Shown in pieces: positions 1-11,582 of a stretch of 64,000 nt of DNA (the first letter of the stretch is position 1; each line of letters opens with the position of its first letter). Origin of the DNA: Vibrio splendidus (GTDB lineage Bacteria; Pseudomonadota; Gammaproteobacteria; Enterobacterales; Vibrionaceae); the NCBI RefSeq assembly GCF_003345295.1, contig NZ_CP031055.1, positions 2,480,001-2,544,000 of the forward strand, given 5' to 3'. Under the pieces are notes generated by a model. It was not told the DNA's origin. It did no database searches and saw only the letters and a list, made by a program, of their open reading frames with translations. The position numbers were made by a program, and so were the translations under genes.

Positions 1-291
1 GTTTTGACCATCAATTTTGAAACGACCATTGGCTATGCGGTTAGCATAACGACCAACAGTTGTACCCATATAGCTGGCTTGTTTATCGAAGTTCTCCATT
101 GAGTTAACACCCAACAAAACCTCTCTTTTATTTCCCTTTACTGGCAGGATACAGCTCAACCATGTTGCACCAATGTCCATGAATGTCACTTCCATGCCAC
201 GCGTATTTGATAGCGTCACTAACTGAGCGGGTTGGCCATCATAGGCTGGAGTTTGTGTCATGGATTGATGCAGGTTTTGCTCTTGTGTCAT
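1..291 (-). CDS. galM: Aldose 1-epimerase (mutarotase), N-terminal part
   Basis: Only the first 97 codons are in the window; the gene runs off the left edge. GalM interconverts the alpha and beta anomers of galactose in the cytoplasm, so that beta-galactose released by beta-galactosidases becomes the alpha form used by galactokinase. The visible part has the family's N-terminal strand pattern, with GATWLSCILP near residue 37 and the family signature region GRYANRIANGRF near residue 82. The ATG at 289-291 follows AGAAGGAATTTAGA, which supplies a ribosome binding site. It is the last visible gene of the minus-strand galE-galT-galK-galM cluster, 111 bp after galK, and a hairpin in that gap may reduce its transcription. 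Identity is clear although the catalytic residues lie outside the window. Confidence 0.93.
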   Translation of the reverse strand, partial: MTQEQNLHQSMTQTPAYDGQPAQLVTLSNTRGMEVTFMDIGATWLSCILPVKGNKREVLLGVNSMENFDKQASYMGTTVGRYANRIANGRFKIDGQN

Positions 292-314
292 TCTAAATTC
301 CTTCTAGTGCCAGT

Positions 315-343
315 AAAAAGCCTCTACCTGAAATAAAGGCTTT
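315..343 (-). terminator. Hairpin with U-run between galK and galM
   Basis: Read on the minus strand, AAAGCCT and AGGCTTT form a 7-bp stem around a 13-nt loop, followed by a short U-run. It lies after galK and before the galM ribosome binding site. It could be a terminator of galETK or a partial attenuator that lowers galM expression. The stem is short, so strength is uncertain. Confidence 0.5.
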
Positions 344-348
344 AGCAT

Positions 349-373
349 TTGGCCTACCATGATCTTTTCACTT
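349..373 (-). repeat. Galactoside-operon 3'-end motif, copy 1
   Basis: This 25-bp sequence lies 30-54 bp after the galK stop and just before the hairpin at 315-343. It matches two other copies, at 17092-17116 (after lacZ) and 26693-26717 (after the symporter gene), at about 21 of 25 positions. On the transcribed strand the core reads GATCATGGTAGGCC. A GAGCTT about 10 bp upstream is shared with copy 3. The function is unknown. Confidence 0.6.
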
Positions 374-402
374 GGTAAGCTCTATATTAAGTCTCGAAGC
401 CG

Positions 403-1563
<1,161 letters not shown>

Positions 1564-1634
1564 AAGTAAACTCTCTGCTTAAACTCTTTAATCAATTGGT
1601 TATGGCCCCTTTACGGCACCACTTTAATTCTTTT

Positions 1635-1733
1635 AGATCCCCTATCTCGTTCGTCTCTCACGGTAGGGAATGACAACATCGGCTTCTCACCTGCCGTCAT
1701 TCCAGAATCGAGGGACGAGATATCAGGAATCTC
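1635..1733. repeat. Intergenic palindromic repeat, copy 1 (galT-galK gap)
   Basis: The element has two hairpin-forming halves. The second half, 1696-1733, is identical at 37 of 38 positions to 2975-3012 in the galE-galT gap. It starts GTCATTCCAGAATCGAGGG and ends AGGAATCTC. The first half ends GGGAATGAC, the inverted complement of the GTCATTCC that opens the second half. It is a REP- or MITE-like non-coding element and would form strong secondary structure in the gal mRNA. Confidence 0.75.
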
Positions 1734-1787
1734 GCTTTTTTATTTAGTAACCGAGTTATCGATTAGTTTTACTATCAACGAAACAGG

Positions 1788-2843
1788 CTATTTCTGCTCT
1801 TTGTAATGAACGTCACTCAAATCACGCAAACGCTGCGCCGCTTGTTCTGCGGTTAAATCACGCTGAGACTCAGCCAACATTTCGTAGCCGACCATGAATT
1901 TACGAACCGAAGCACTGCGCAACAGTGGCGGGTAGAACAACGCATGTAGCTGCCAATGGTCGATGTCAGTACCTTCTTCGAAGAACGGCGCATAGTGCCA
2001 GCCCATTGAGTAAGGGAATGAGCATTGGAACAAGTTGTCGTAACGGCTCGTCAGCTTCTTAATCGCAAGCGCTAAATCATCACGCTGCTCGTCAGTCAGT
2101 TCACTCATACGGCGGATGTGTGTTTTTGGCAGCAACATGGTTTCAAATGGCCACGCTGCCCAGTAAGGCACCACAGCAATCCAATGTTCGGTTTCAACCA
2201 CAGTACGAGAGCCGTCTTTCATTTCAGCTTCAACGTAATCCACTAAAAGATTAGAACCTTGTTGTTCGAAGTACTCTTTTAACAGTTTCTCTTTGCGTTC
2301 AATTTCGTTGGGTAAAAAGCTGTTTGCCCAGATTTGACCGTGTGGGTGTGGCTGAGAGCAGCCCATGGTCTCACCTTTGTTTTCAAACGCTTGAACCCAC
2401 AGGTAGTCTTTACCTAGCTCTTCAATCTGTTCATTCCAGGTATCGATAACACCACGGATCTTGTTTACCGGAAGCTCCGGCAGCGTTTTGCTGTGGTCCG
2501 GAGAAAAACAGATCACACGACTCAACCCACGTACACCTTGAGTCTTGAATAGAGGGTTATCAGACTCTGGAGCATCAGGTGAGTCAGGCATCAACGCCGC
2601 GAAATCATTACTGAATACATAAGTGCCGTCGTAATCTGGGTTTTCATCGCCCGAAATACGCGTATTGGTTGGGCACAAGAAACACTCTTTCTCATACGCA
2701 GGAAGCTGCGCAGTCGATGGTTTTTCATCTTGGCCACTCCAAGGACGCTTTGCTCGGTGCGGTGATACCAAGATCCACTGACCCGTTAATGGGTTATAAC
2801 GACGGTGCGGATGGTCTACTGGGTTAAATTCAACTTTTGACAT
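1788..2843 (-). CDS. galT: Galactose-1-phosphate uridylyltransferase
   Basis: GalT exchanges UMP between UDP-glucose and galactose 1-phosphate, giving UDP-galactose and glucose 1-phosphate. The 351-residue protein is of the usual bacterial length. It shows a Cys pair CFLC (54-57) expected to bind metal, the active-site HPH at 166-168 in SQPHPHGQIW, where the second histidine is the uridylylated nucleophile, and a further conserved histidine-rich stretch in WHYAPFF near residue 282. It sits between galE and galK on the same strand. Repeat elements occupy both flanking gaps, so the three cistrons are probably one transcript with hairpins between genes. Confidence 0.98.
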   Translation of the reverse strand: MSKVEFNPVDHPHRRYNPLTGQWILVSPHRAKRPWSGQDEKPSTAQLPAYEKECFLCPTNTRISGDENPDYDGTYVFSNDFAALMPDSPDAPESDNPLFKTQGVRGLSRVICFSPDHSKTLPELPVNKIRGVIDTWNEQIEELGKDYLWVQAFENKGETMGCSQPHPHGQIWANSFLPNEIERKEKLLKEYFEQQGSNLLVDYVEAEMKDGSRTVVETEHWIAVVPYWAAWPFETMLLPKTHIRRMSELTDEQRDDLALAIKKLTSRYDNLFQCSFPYSMGWHYAPFFEEGTDIDHWQLHALFYPPLLRSASVRKFMVGYEMLAESQRDLTAEQAAQRLRDLSDVHYKEQK

Positions 2844-2907
2844 GTTTAGATTGCTCTCAAATTTTGTGTCTTGGTCAATTAACCAAGATGAATAATTCTT
2901 CTACAAG

Positions 2908-3012
2908 GAGATTCCCTATCACGCTCGTTCCTCGCTGTAGGGAATGACGTTCAGAAATCGTAGTTTTAAAATTCGTCATTCCAGAATCGAGGGACGAGAT
3001 ATCTGGAATCTC
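2908..3012. repeat. Intergenic palindromic repeat, copy 2 (galE-galT gap)
   Basis: About 105 bp, bounded by inverted GAGATTCC (2908) and GGAATCTC (3012). Each half folds by itself: ATTCCCTA pairs with TAGGGAAT, and ATTCCAGA with TCTGGAAT. The second half is a near-exact copy of 1696-1733. No coding sequence is supported across it. It looks like a dispersed Vibrio intergenic repeat rather than a gal-specific signal. Confidence 0.75.
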
Positions 3013-3070
3013 TCTTCATCTGTATTCTCCAAAGAAATTGGAGTTGCAGCTAACAACGCTGCGGCTTCAA

Positions 3071-4090
3071 TTACGAAGGGGAATAGCCGTTCGGGTTATT
3101 CGACTGCCAATTCCACGTATCCGCTGTCATCTCCATCACGCTACGCGTCGCCTTCCAGCCAAGTTCGCGCTCTGCTTTTTCAGTGCTTGCCCAACATTCA
3201 GCAATATCACCAGCGCGGCGTGGGCAAAGTTCATAAGGAACTGGCTTACCCGATGCTTGTGCGAAGGCTTCAACCATCTCGAGTACGCTTGAGCCTTTGC
3301 CCGTGCCTAGGTTGTAAATGTGTAAACCCGCCTTCTCGCCAACCGCTTTCAATGCGGCTACGTGTCCGTCCGCTAAATCCATAACATGAATATAGTCGCG
3401 AACGCCTGTGCCATCGACTGTTGGGTAATCGTTTCCAAAAACAGCCAATTTGTCGCGACGACCTACCGCTACTTGAGCAATAAACGGCATTAAATTATTT
3501 GGAATACCTTGTGGGTCTTCACCCATGGTGCCTGATGAATGGGCGCCAACTGGGTTGAAGTAACGCAGTAATGTCACACTCCAATCGTTCTCAGCGTTGA
3601 ACAAATCACTCAAACATTCTTCGACCATGTACTTACTGCGACCATAAGGATTAGTTGTTGCACCCGTTGGAGAGCTTTCAGTAATTGGCACCACTTCTGG
3701 ATCACCGTAAACGGTAGCCGAAGAGCTAAATACAATGCTCTTCACACCCGCTTTCTTCATGCTGCGAGCTAACACCAATGATCCATTGACGTTGTTATCG
3801 TAGTACTCCAAAGGTTTAGACACCGACTCCCCAACCGCTTTCAGGCCAGCAAAGTGAATCACGGCTTGGATATCGTTTTCTGAAAACACGCTATCTAGAA
3901 AAGATTGATCACGAATGTCGCCAAGATAAAAAGTTGGTCGCTTACCGGTCAATGATTCGATTCGCTCCAGTACTAGCTCTTTGCTGTTGCAAAGGTTATC
4001 AACAATGATTGGCTCCATACCCGCCTGTATCATTTGAATACATGTATGACTTCCGATGTAACCCATGCCGCCCGTAACCAGTACTTTCAC
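3071..4090 (-). CDS. galE: UDP-glucose 4-epimerase
   Basis: GalE interconverts UDP-galactose and UDP-glucose with bound NAD, closing the Leloir cycle and supplying UDP-galactose for surface polysaccharides. It is an extended short-chain dehydrogenase: Rossmann motif GGMGYIGSH (7-15), SSSATVYGD with Ser124, and YGRSK with catalytic Tyr149 and Lys153. I place the start at GTG 4090, preceded by GAGAGG at a normal distance. This numbering reproduces the residue positions of E. coli GalE, whereas the upstream TTG at 4096 directly abuts the ribosome binding site. It is the first gene of the gal operon; a perfect GalR-type operator lies 121 bp upstream. Confidence 0.97.
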   Translation of the reverse strand: MKVLVTGGMGYIGSHTCIQMIQAGMEPIIVDNLCNSKELVLERIESLTGKRPTFYLGDIRDQSFLDSVFSENDIQAVIHFAGLKAVGESVSKPLEYYDNNVNGSLVLARSMKKAGVKSIVFSSSATVYGDPEVVPITESSPTGATTNPYGRSKYMVEECLSDLFNAENDWSVTLLRYFNPVGAHSSGTMGEDPQGIPNNLMPFIAQVAVGRRDKLAVFGNDYPTVDGTGVRDYIHVMDLADGHVAALKAVGEKAGLHIYNLGTGKGSSVLEMVEAFAQASGKPVPYELCPRRAGDIAECWASTEKAERELGWKATRSVMEMTADTWNWQSNNPNGYSPS

Positions 4091-4209
4091 AATCAACCTC
4101 TCTTTGTCGTCATTCTTGGACTAACTCGAACTAACATTCAGCTCAGTAGCACCGTATGCCAGAAATAGTAGCAGCCATTTTGACTATAATTCTGTGATCA
4201 AAACCACGA

Positions 4210-4227
4210 AGTGTAAACGTTTACACT
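4210..4227. promoter_or_regulatory. GalR-type operator upstream of galE
   Basis: AGTGTAAACGTTTACACT is a perfect 18-bp palindrome centred on CG. Its inner 16 bp fit the E. coli GalR/GalS consensus GTGNAANCGNTTNCAC at every position. It probably represses galETK(M) in the absence of galactose. No galR gene of that type is visible in the window, so the repressor is either encoded elsewhere or is one of the two LacI-family proteins here. Confidence 0.85.
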
Positions 4228-4355
4228 GACTCATATCATTGTTACTGAACGTGACATAGGGAGAGCCTATAAACAAACACATCTAATTCATTGAATTTTA
4301 ATAAGATAATTATAGATAGTTAGATTTGAGACATCATAGAGGAGTTGAGCATTTA

Positions 4356-4437
4356 TTTTACTAAAAGTTAATGCAATGACTTCCAGTTTGATTACAATAG
4401 GTCTGTAGAATAAAGAGGTGCATTGCTTTTTTACTAA
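4356..4437. promoter_or_regulatory. Two EbgR-type half sites upstream of ebgR
   Basis: TTTTACTAA occurs at 4356-4364 and again at 4429-4437, 73 bp apart. It is one arm of the perfect palindrome at 5676-5694 in front of ebgA. A spacing of 73 bp is close to seven helical turns, which would put both sites on one face of the DNA. Autoregulation of ebgR is the likely role; binding is inferred. Confidence 0.45.
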
Positions 4438-4483
4438 ATACCAATTTCAAAGCAGCGCAATGTTCCAATAACAGGAAGTGAGT

Positions 4484-5467
4484 ATGGCAACGTTAAAAGA
4501 TATCGCGACTGAAGCACATGTTTCATTGGCTACAGTTTCAAGGGTTCTCAATGAAGATCCAACATTAAGCGTCAAGGAAGAGACCAAAAGGCGTATCTTT
4601 GAAATTGCAGAGAAGTTGGAATACAAAACCAGCAGCTCACGAAAAGCCGTTAGCAGTAAAAAACAAAATCATCACTTCCTTGCGCTGTATAACTACAAGC
4701 AAGAAGCTGAAGTGAATGACCCTTATTATCTATCGATTCGCCACGGGATTGAAACCCAATGTGACAAGATGGAAGTTAAACTAACCAACTGTTATGAAAG
4801 TAAAATACACGTAAATTCAGCACCTATCACTGGTGTATTGTTGGTGGGAAGAATGACACCGGAGGTTATCGAACAAGCCAAAAAGCTAAGCGATAATATC
4901 TGTTATGTCGATTTCACTGATCACTCTGAACCTTATGACTCTGTCGATATCGACCTAGCTTTGATCAGCAAAGAGATCACCAACTTCTTTATCAGCCAAG
5001 GCTATCAACGCATTGGTTTTATTGGCGGACAAGATAACGTCAACACTCCTGATATTCGCGAAGTTGCCTTTGCTGAATACGGTAGCCTTAAGAACGTTGT
5101 CAGCGAGCAAGACATCTATCGTGGAGACTTCTCTAGCTCTTCAGGTTATAAGCTTGCAAAACAGATGCTAGCGACGGGCGACTACCCTAAAGCCATGTTT
5201 ATTGCGTCAGATTCCATCGCAATTGGTGTTTTACGAGCCGTTCATGAGCACGGATTAAACATTCCTGAAGATATTGCGCTGATTAGTGTAAATGACATCC
5301 CAACAGCTAAATTTACCTTCCCATCTTTATCGACTGTTCGTATTCACTCTGAACTAATGGGAATTCAAGGCGTTAACCTGTTGATTGAGAAAGTACGCGA
5401 CGGCCGTACTATCCCACTACGTGTCTATGTACCAAGCAAATTAAAGCTGCGTGACACGACAAAATAG
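4484..5467 (+). CDS. ebgR: LacI-family repressor EbgR
   Basis: The 327-residue protein has the LacI-family helix-turn-helix at residues 2-45 (TLKDIATEAHVSLATVSRVL, then NEDPTLSVKEETKRRI) and a periplasmic-binding-protein-like effector domain with the conserved SDSIAIGVLRA and PSLSTVRI stretches. The N-terminus is nearly the same as E. coli EbgR, and the following genes are ebgA and ebgC as in E. coli. The ATG at 4484 has AGGAAG five bases upstream; an in-frame GTG at 4478 overlaps that site and is less likely. It should repress the ebg/ygj genes until a galactoside inducer binds. Candidate operators lie before ebgR, ebgA, ygjI and ygjJ. A terminator follows, so it is transcribed separately. 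Confidence 0.93.
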   Translation: MATLKDIATEAHVSLATVSRVLNEDPTLSVKEETKRRIFEIAEKLEYKTSSSRKAVSSKKQNHHFLALYNYKQEAEVNDPYYLSIRHGIETQCDKMEVKLTNCYESKIHVNSAPITGVLLVGRMTPEVIEQAKKLSDNICYVDFTDHSEPYDSVDIDLALISKEITNFFISQGYQRIGFIGGQDNVNTPDIREVAFAEYGSLKNVVSEQDIYRGDFSSSSGYKLAKQMLATGDYPKAMFIASDSIAIGVLRAVHEHGLNIPEDIALISVNDIPTAKFTFPSLSTVRIHSELMGIQGVNLLIEKVRDGRTIPLRVYVPSKLKLRDTTK

Positions 5468-5491
5468 TTAAAAATATCAAATAGATAAACT

Positions 5492-5522
5492 AAGGCTACC
5501 TTTGTTGAAGGTGGCCTTTTTT
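5492..5522 (+). terminator. Terminator of ebgR
   Basis: AAGGCTACCTT and AAGGTGGCCTT form an 11-bp stem with one G-U pair around a short loop, followed by six T residues. It lies 25 bp after the ebgR stop. Confidence 0.85.
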
Positions 5523-8908
<3,386 letters not shown>

Positions 8909-8911
8909 GCG

Positions 8912-9364
8912 ATGATCGTTTTAGAAAACTTAGAACAATTTAAAGTCGTTTACCGCGACGGTCGTAAATGGCAACGCTGTGTAGAAGCGATTGAAAACAT
9001 CGGCAACATCAAAGATGGCGTGATGTATTCAATTGGTGACTCACTGGCTTACATGATTGAAGACTGCGTGGCTCGTAACACCGAAAACTTTACTGGCAAC
9101 CGTCGTTACTTCGACGTGCATTACTACCTAGAAGGTCGTGAAACCGTCGAGTTCACAGCCAAGTCAGAGCTAGAGCAAATCCAAGCTTACAGCGATGAGA
9201 CTGACCGTGAACACCTAATGGGTAACGGTGAAACTCGTGAACTCATTGAAGGTCAAGTAGCGATATTTGATAACAGCAAAGCCTACCGATTCCACGGTGA
9301 TAACCGTGTACGCAAAGTGGTGCTGAAAGTAACTATCGAAGACGGTTACTTCCTTAATAAGTAA
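8912..9364 (+). CDS. ebgC: Beta-galactosidase small subunit EbgC
   Basis: EbgC is the small subunit that, in E. coli, forms a 1:1 complex with EbgA and is needed for full activity. The 150-residue protein belongs to the YhcH/YjgK/YiaL (DUF386) cupin-like family. It shares with E. coli EbgC the runs KWQRCVEAIENI (about 19-30), HYYLEGRE (about 70-77), ETDREHLMGNGET and the C-terminal VVLKVTIEDGYF. The ATG follows the ebgA stop by three bases and the ribosome binding site GAGG lies inside the end of ebgA, indicating translational coupling. Some family members are sugar epimerases, but position and sequence both argue for the EbgC role. Confidence 0.95.
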   Translation: MIVLENLEQFKVVYRDGRKWQRCVEAIENIGNIKDGVMYSIGDSLAYMIEDCVARNTENFTGNRRYFDVHYYLEGRETVEFTAKSELEQIQAYSDETDREHLMGNGETRELIEGQVAIFDNSKAYRFHGDNRVRKVVLKVTIEDGYFLNK

Positions 9365-9460
9365 GTAACCGAAACTAAGTAAGTAACTGAACTAAATAAG
9401 TAACCGAAACCAAGCTGCTGAAGCTAAACAGCCGAAAGCAGCAACAACAAGATCTATTCA

Positions 9461-9502
9461 CAGTGTGTACTGAGGCTTGCCGTTCAAGGCTCAGTCACAC
9501 TG
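9461..9502 (+). other. Intercistronic stem-loop between ebgC and the ygjI-like gene
   Basis: CAGTGTGTACTGAG pairs with CTCAGTCACACTG with a single-base bulge, and CTTG/CAAG extends the stem inward. No T-run follows, so it is more likely an mRNA-stabilising or processing hairpin than a terminator. It would lower transporter output relative to ebgAC. The preceding gap (9365-9420) also has three loose repeats of AAGTAACYGAAAC. Confidence 0.5.
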
Positions 9503-9581
9503 CATAACGCCTTTACGCTTCTTCCCTACAAGGAAGCCTAAAGAAATAACGACTATAATTACGTGACCCTTGGAGGACACT

Positions 9582-11006
9582 ATGTCTGAATCTGTACGCG
9601 GTAAGTTAGGTAAATTTGCCTTGCTCTCCATGACATTTGCAGCGGTATTTAACGTTCGCAACATTGTAAATAACAACATCGAATTGGGATTGAGTTCAGC
9701 CCCTATCTTTTTGCTTGCGACTCTTATTTACTTCATTCCATTCGTATTCATTATTGCTGAATTCGTATCAGCAAATAAAAATTCTGAGTCAGGCATGTAT
9801 GACTGGCTTAAACAACCTTTAGGCTCAAAAGCCGCCTACTTAGGTTCATTCCTCTATTGGTTCGTGAACCTATTCTGGTTTGTATCATTGCTGCCCAACG
9901 TTATCGCATACGCGTCTTACGCGATGCTTGGCTACGAGTACGCCTTCTCTCCGATAGTGACTTCGGCAATATCAATAGGTCTGTTTGCAGCAGCGACACA
10001 CATCTCGACCAAAGGTGCGAGCTGGTTAGGTAAAATTGCAGAGATCGTTGCATACGGTGTATTTGCACTGTTCGCGGTTTACGTTATCGGTGCAATGATG
10101 GCACTCGGTGGTAACCATGAACCGGTAGAGCCAATCACGCTTGAAGCCATGACACCAACCATCAACTGGGCAACGTTAGGCATTATGTGTTGGATCTTCC
10201 AAGCAGCCGGTGGTGCAGAAACTGCAGCCGCTTACCTAAACGATGTTAAAGGTGGTCATAAGTCTTTCATCAAGGTGATCATCAGCGCGGGTATCGCTAT
10301 CGGTATCATGTACGCAGTCGGTTCTCTATTAGTGAACGTATTCGTTGCACGTGATGAACTCACTTATGCTGGCGGCATGGTTGAAATCTTCACTGGTATG
10401 GCGAACTACTTCGATATTTCACAATCTCTAACGGGTCGCTTCGTCGGTATTATCCTATTCGTTGCGATGTTCGGTTCAATGATGATGTGGACAGCAGCTC
10501 CAGTAAAAATTCACTTCTCTGAAATCCCTAAAGGTGTTTACGGTGAGAAGACGACTGAGCTTAACGAACACGGTGTGCCAGTACGCGCAGCATGGTGGCA
10601 GTTTGCGTTCGTATTCCTAATGCTAGTGGTTAACGGCTTCGGTTCTGAGTCTGTGCAAGACATGATGAACACAGCAATCAACCTAACAGCAGGTACCGCA
10701 ATGTTACCGCCTATCTTCATCATGGTGGCGTACTTTGTATTCCGCTTGAAGCATGACGATACACCACGTGACTTCCGCATGGGTACTCGAGTTCAAGGTA
10801 TGTCTGTTGTGTCAGTACTTATCGGTATCTTTGTTGTCAGCATGACGGCGTCAGCATTCCCAACAGGTGTAGACCTAATGCAAGCGTTCTTCGTCAATGT
10901 ATTTATGACGGCTGTATTCTCAGCTATCGCTTGGTGGTGGATCTCTCGCTTTGAAAAGAAGCAAGCAGGTAAAGATGCAAAGCTAGAAGCGGCTAAGCAA
11001 TCGTAA
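9582..11006 (+). CDS. YgjI-like APC-superfamily transporter (extra paralogue)
   Basis: A 474-residue inner-membrane protein with about 12 predicted transmembrane segments and no signal peptide. It is closely related to the next gene, the ygjI orthologue: both share the N-terminal GKFALLSMTFAAV, NNNIE-GLSSAP, the central AGGAE and NDVKGGHKSF, and SEIPKG-YGEKT. The family belongs to the amino acid-polyamine-organocation superfamily, near GadC and YjeM. The ATG at 9582 has TGGAGG five bases upstream; an in-frame TTG at 9570 lies before that site and is rejected. It sits after ebgC with no terminator between, so it is probably the last gene of ebgA-ebgC. E. coli has only one ygjI here. The substrate is unknown. 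Confidence 0.85.
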   Translation: MSESVRGKLGKFALLSMTFAAVFNVRNIVNNNIELGLSSAPIFLLATLIYFIPFVFIIAEFVSANKNSESGMYDWLKQPLGSKAAYLGSFLYWFVNLFWFVSLLPNVIAYASYAMLGYEYAFSPIVTSAISIGLFAAATHISTKGASWLGKIAEIVAYGVFALFAVYVIGAMMALGGNHEPVEPITLEAMTPTINWATLGIMCWIFQAAGGAETAAAYLNDVKGGHKSFIKVIISAGIAIGIMYAVGSLLVNVFVARDELTYAGGMVEIFTGMANYFDISQSLTGRFVGIILFVAMFGSMMMWTAAPVKIHFSEIPKGVYGEKTTELNEHGVPVRAAWWQFAFVFLMLVVNGFGSESVQDMMNTAINLTAGTAMLPPIFIMVAYFVFRLKHDDTPRDFRMGTRVQGMSVVSVLIGIFVVSMTASAFPTGVDLMQAFFVNVFMTAVFSAIAWWWISRFEKKQAGKDAKLEAAKQS

Positions 11007-11032
11007 TACTTAGCAGCATTAGAACCAATTTC

Positions 11033-11060
11033 AAAAGCGCCTACCATGGCGCTTTTTTTT
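11033..11060 (+). terminator. Terminator after the first ygjI-like gene
   Basis: AAAGCGC and GCGCTTT form a 7-bp stem around CTACCATG, followed by a run of T residues. It ends the ebgA-ebgC-transporter unit. Confidence 0.88.
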
Positions 11061-11582
11061 GTTTTAAATCAGACAATTAAAAACCAACACCCGAAAATAA
11101 AAACGCCATTCCGTCAAGGGTTCACTTCACGAAAAACGTTAATTAAATCGTAATAAAACCCGAACAAAAACAAAGGTAAAATATTAACTAAATTTATTTA
11201 CTCAAGGTCACATATTTGATCAATTTTGATTAACTTCCCGCCGCTTAATCTTTAATCTTCTTGCTGAAGAGACGAACGAGTTCATATTTAAAAACGACAA
11301 AAAGCCCCTACAAGCCTTACAAATCGTCGTTCATGAAACAAACAATCTCTTTGATGAACCTCTTAACCTTTAACTCTTTTTTTTGGTAATAACTTTACTG
11401 AAAATCAAGAAAGAAAAGCGCTAAGAAGTCCGATCGTAAATCTATAAAAACAACAATGAGCCAACCCTGACAAAACAAAGCGGGTGTTTGCCAAACCAAC
11501 ATAACAATAAAAGTGCGGCCTAGAGCCTCCCTCTCTAGGACCAAGTTATAACGATCATCAACGTGATTCACCGGAGAACATC
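11061..11582 (+). promoter_or_regulatory. Upstream region of ygjI
   Basis: About 520 bp without a supported gene. GGTAAAATATTAACTAA (11175-11191) is an imperfect palindrome resembling the putative EbgR sites, followed by TTTATTTACT near 11193-11202. TTTGATCAATTTTGATTAA (about 11216-11234) is AT-rich and partly repetitive. The rest suggests a long untranslated leader, with GGAG 8 bp before the ygjI ATG. No riboswitch fold was recognised. Confidence 0.4.

Larger units (their letters stand above)
4091..4483. promoter_or_regulatory. Divergent control region between galE and ebgR
   Basis: This 393-bp AT-rich gap has no gene. It holds an 18-bp GalR-type operator (4210-4227), a CRP-like half site TGTGATC (4193-4199), and two exact TTTTACTAA half sites (4356-4364 and 4429-4437) facing ebgR. 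For galE a possible promoter on the minus strand is TTTACA (inside the operator), 17 bp, CAGAAT, which would let a repressor on the operator block polymerase. The promoter call is tentative; the operators are seen directly. Confidence 0.6.

Noticed and set aside
2944..3384. Plus-strand reading frame of 146 codons over the galE end
   Set aside because: It crosses the palindromic repeat and lies antisense to galE, with no ribosome binding site and low-complexity composition.
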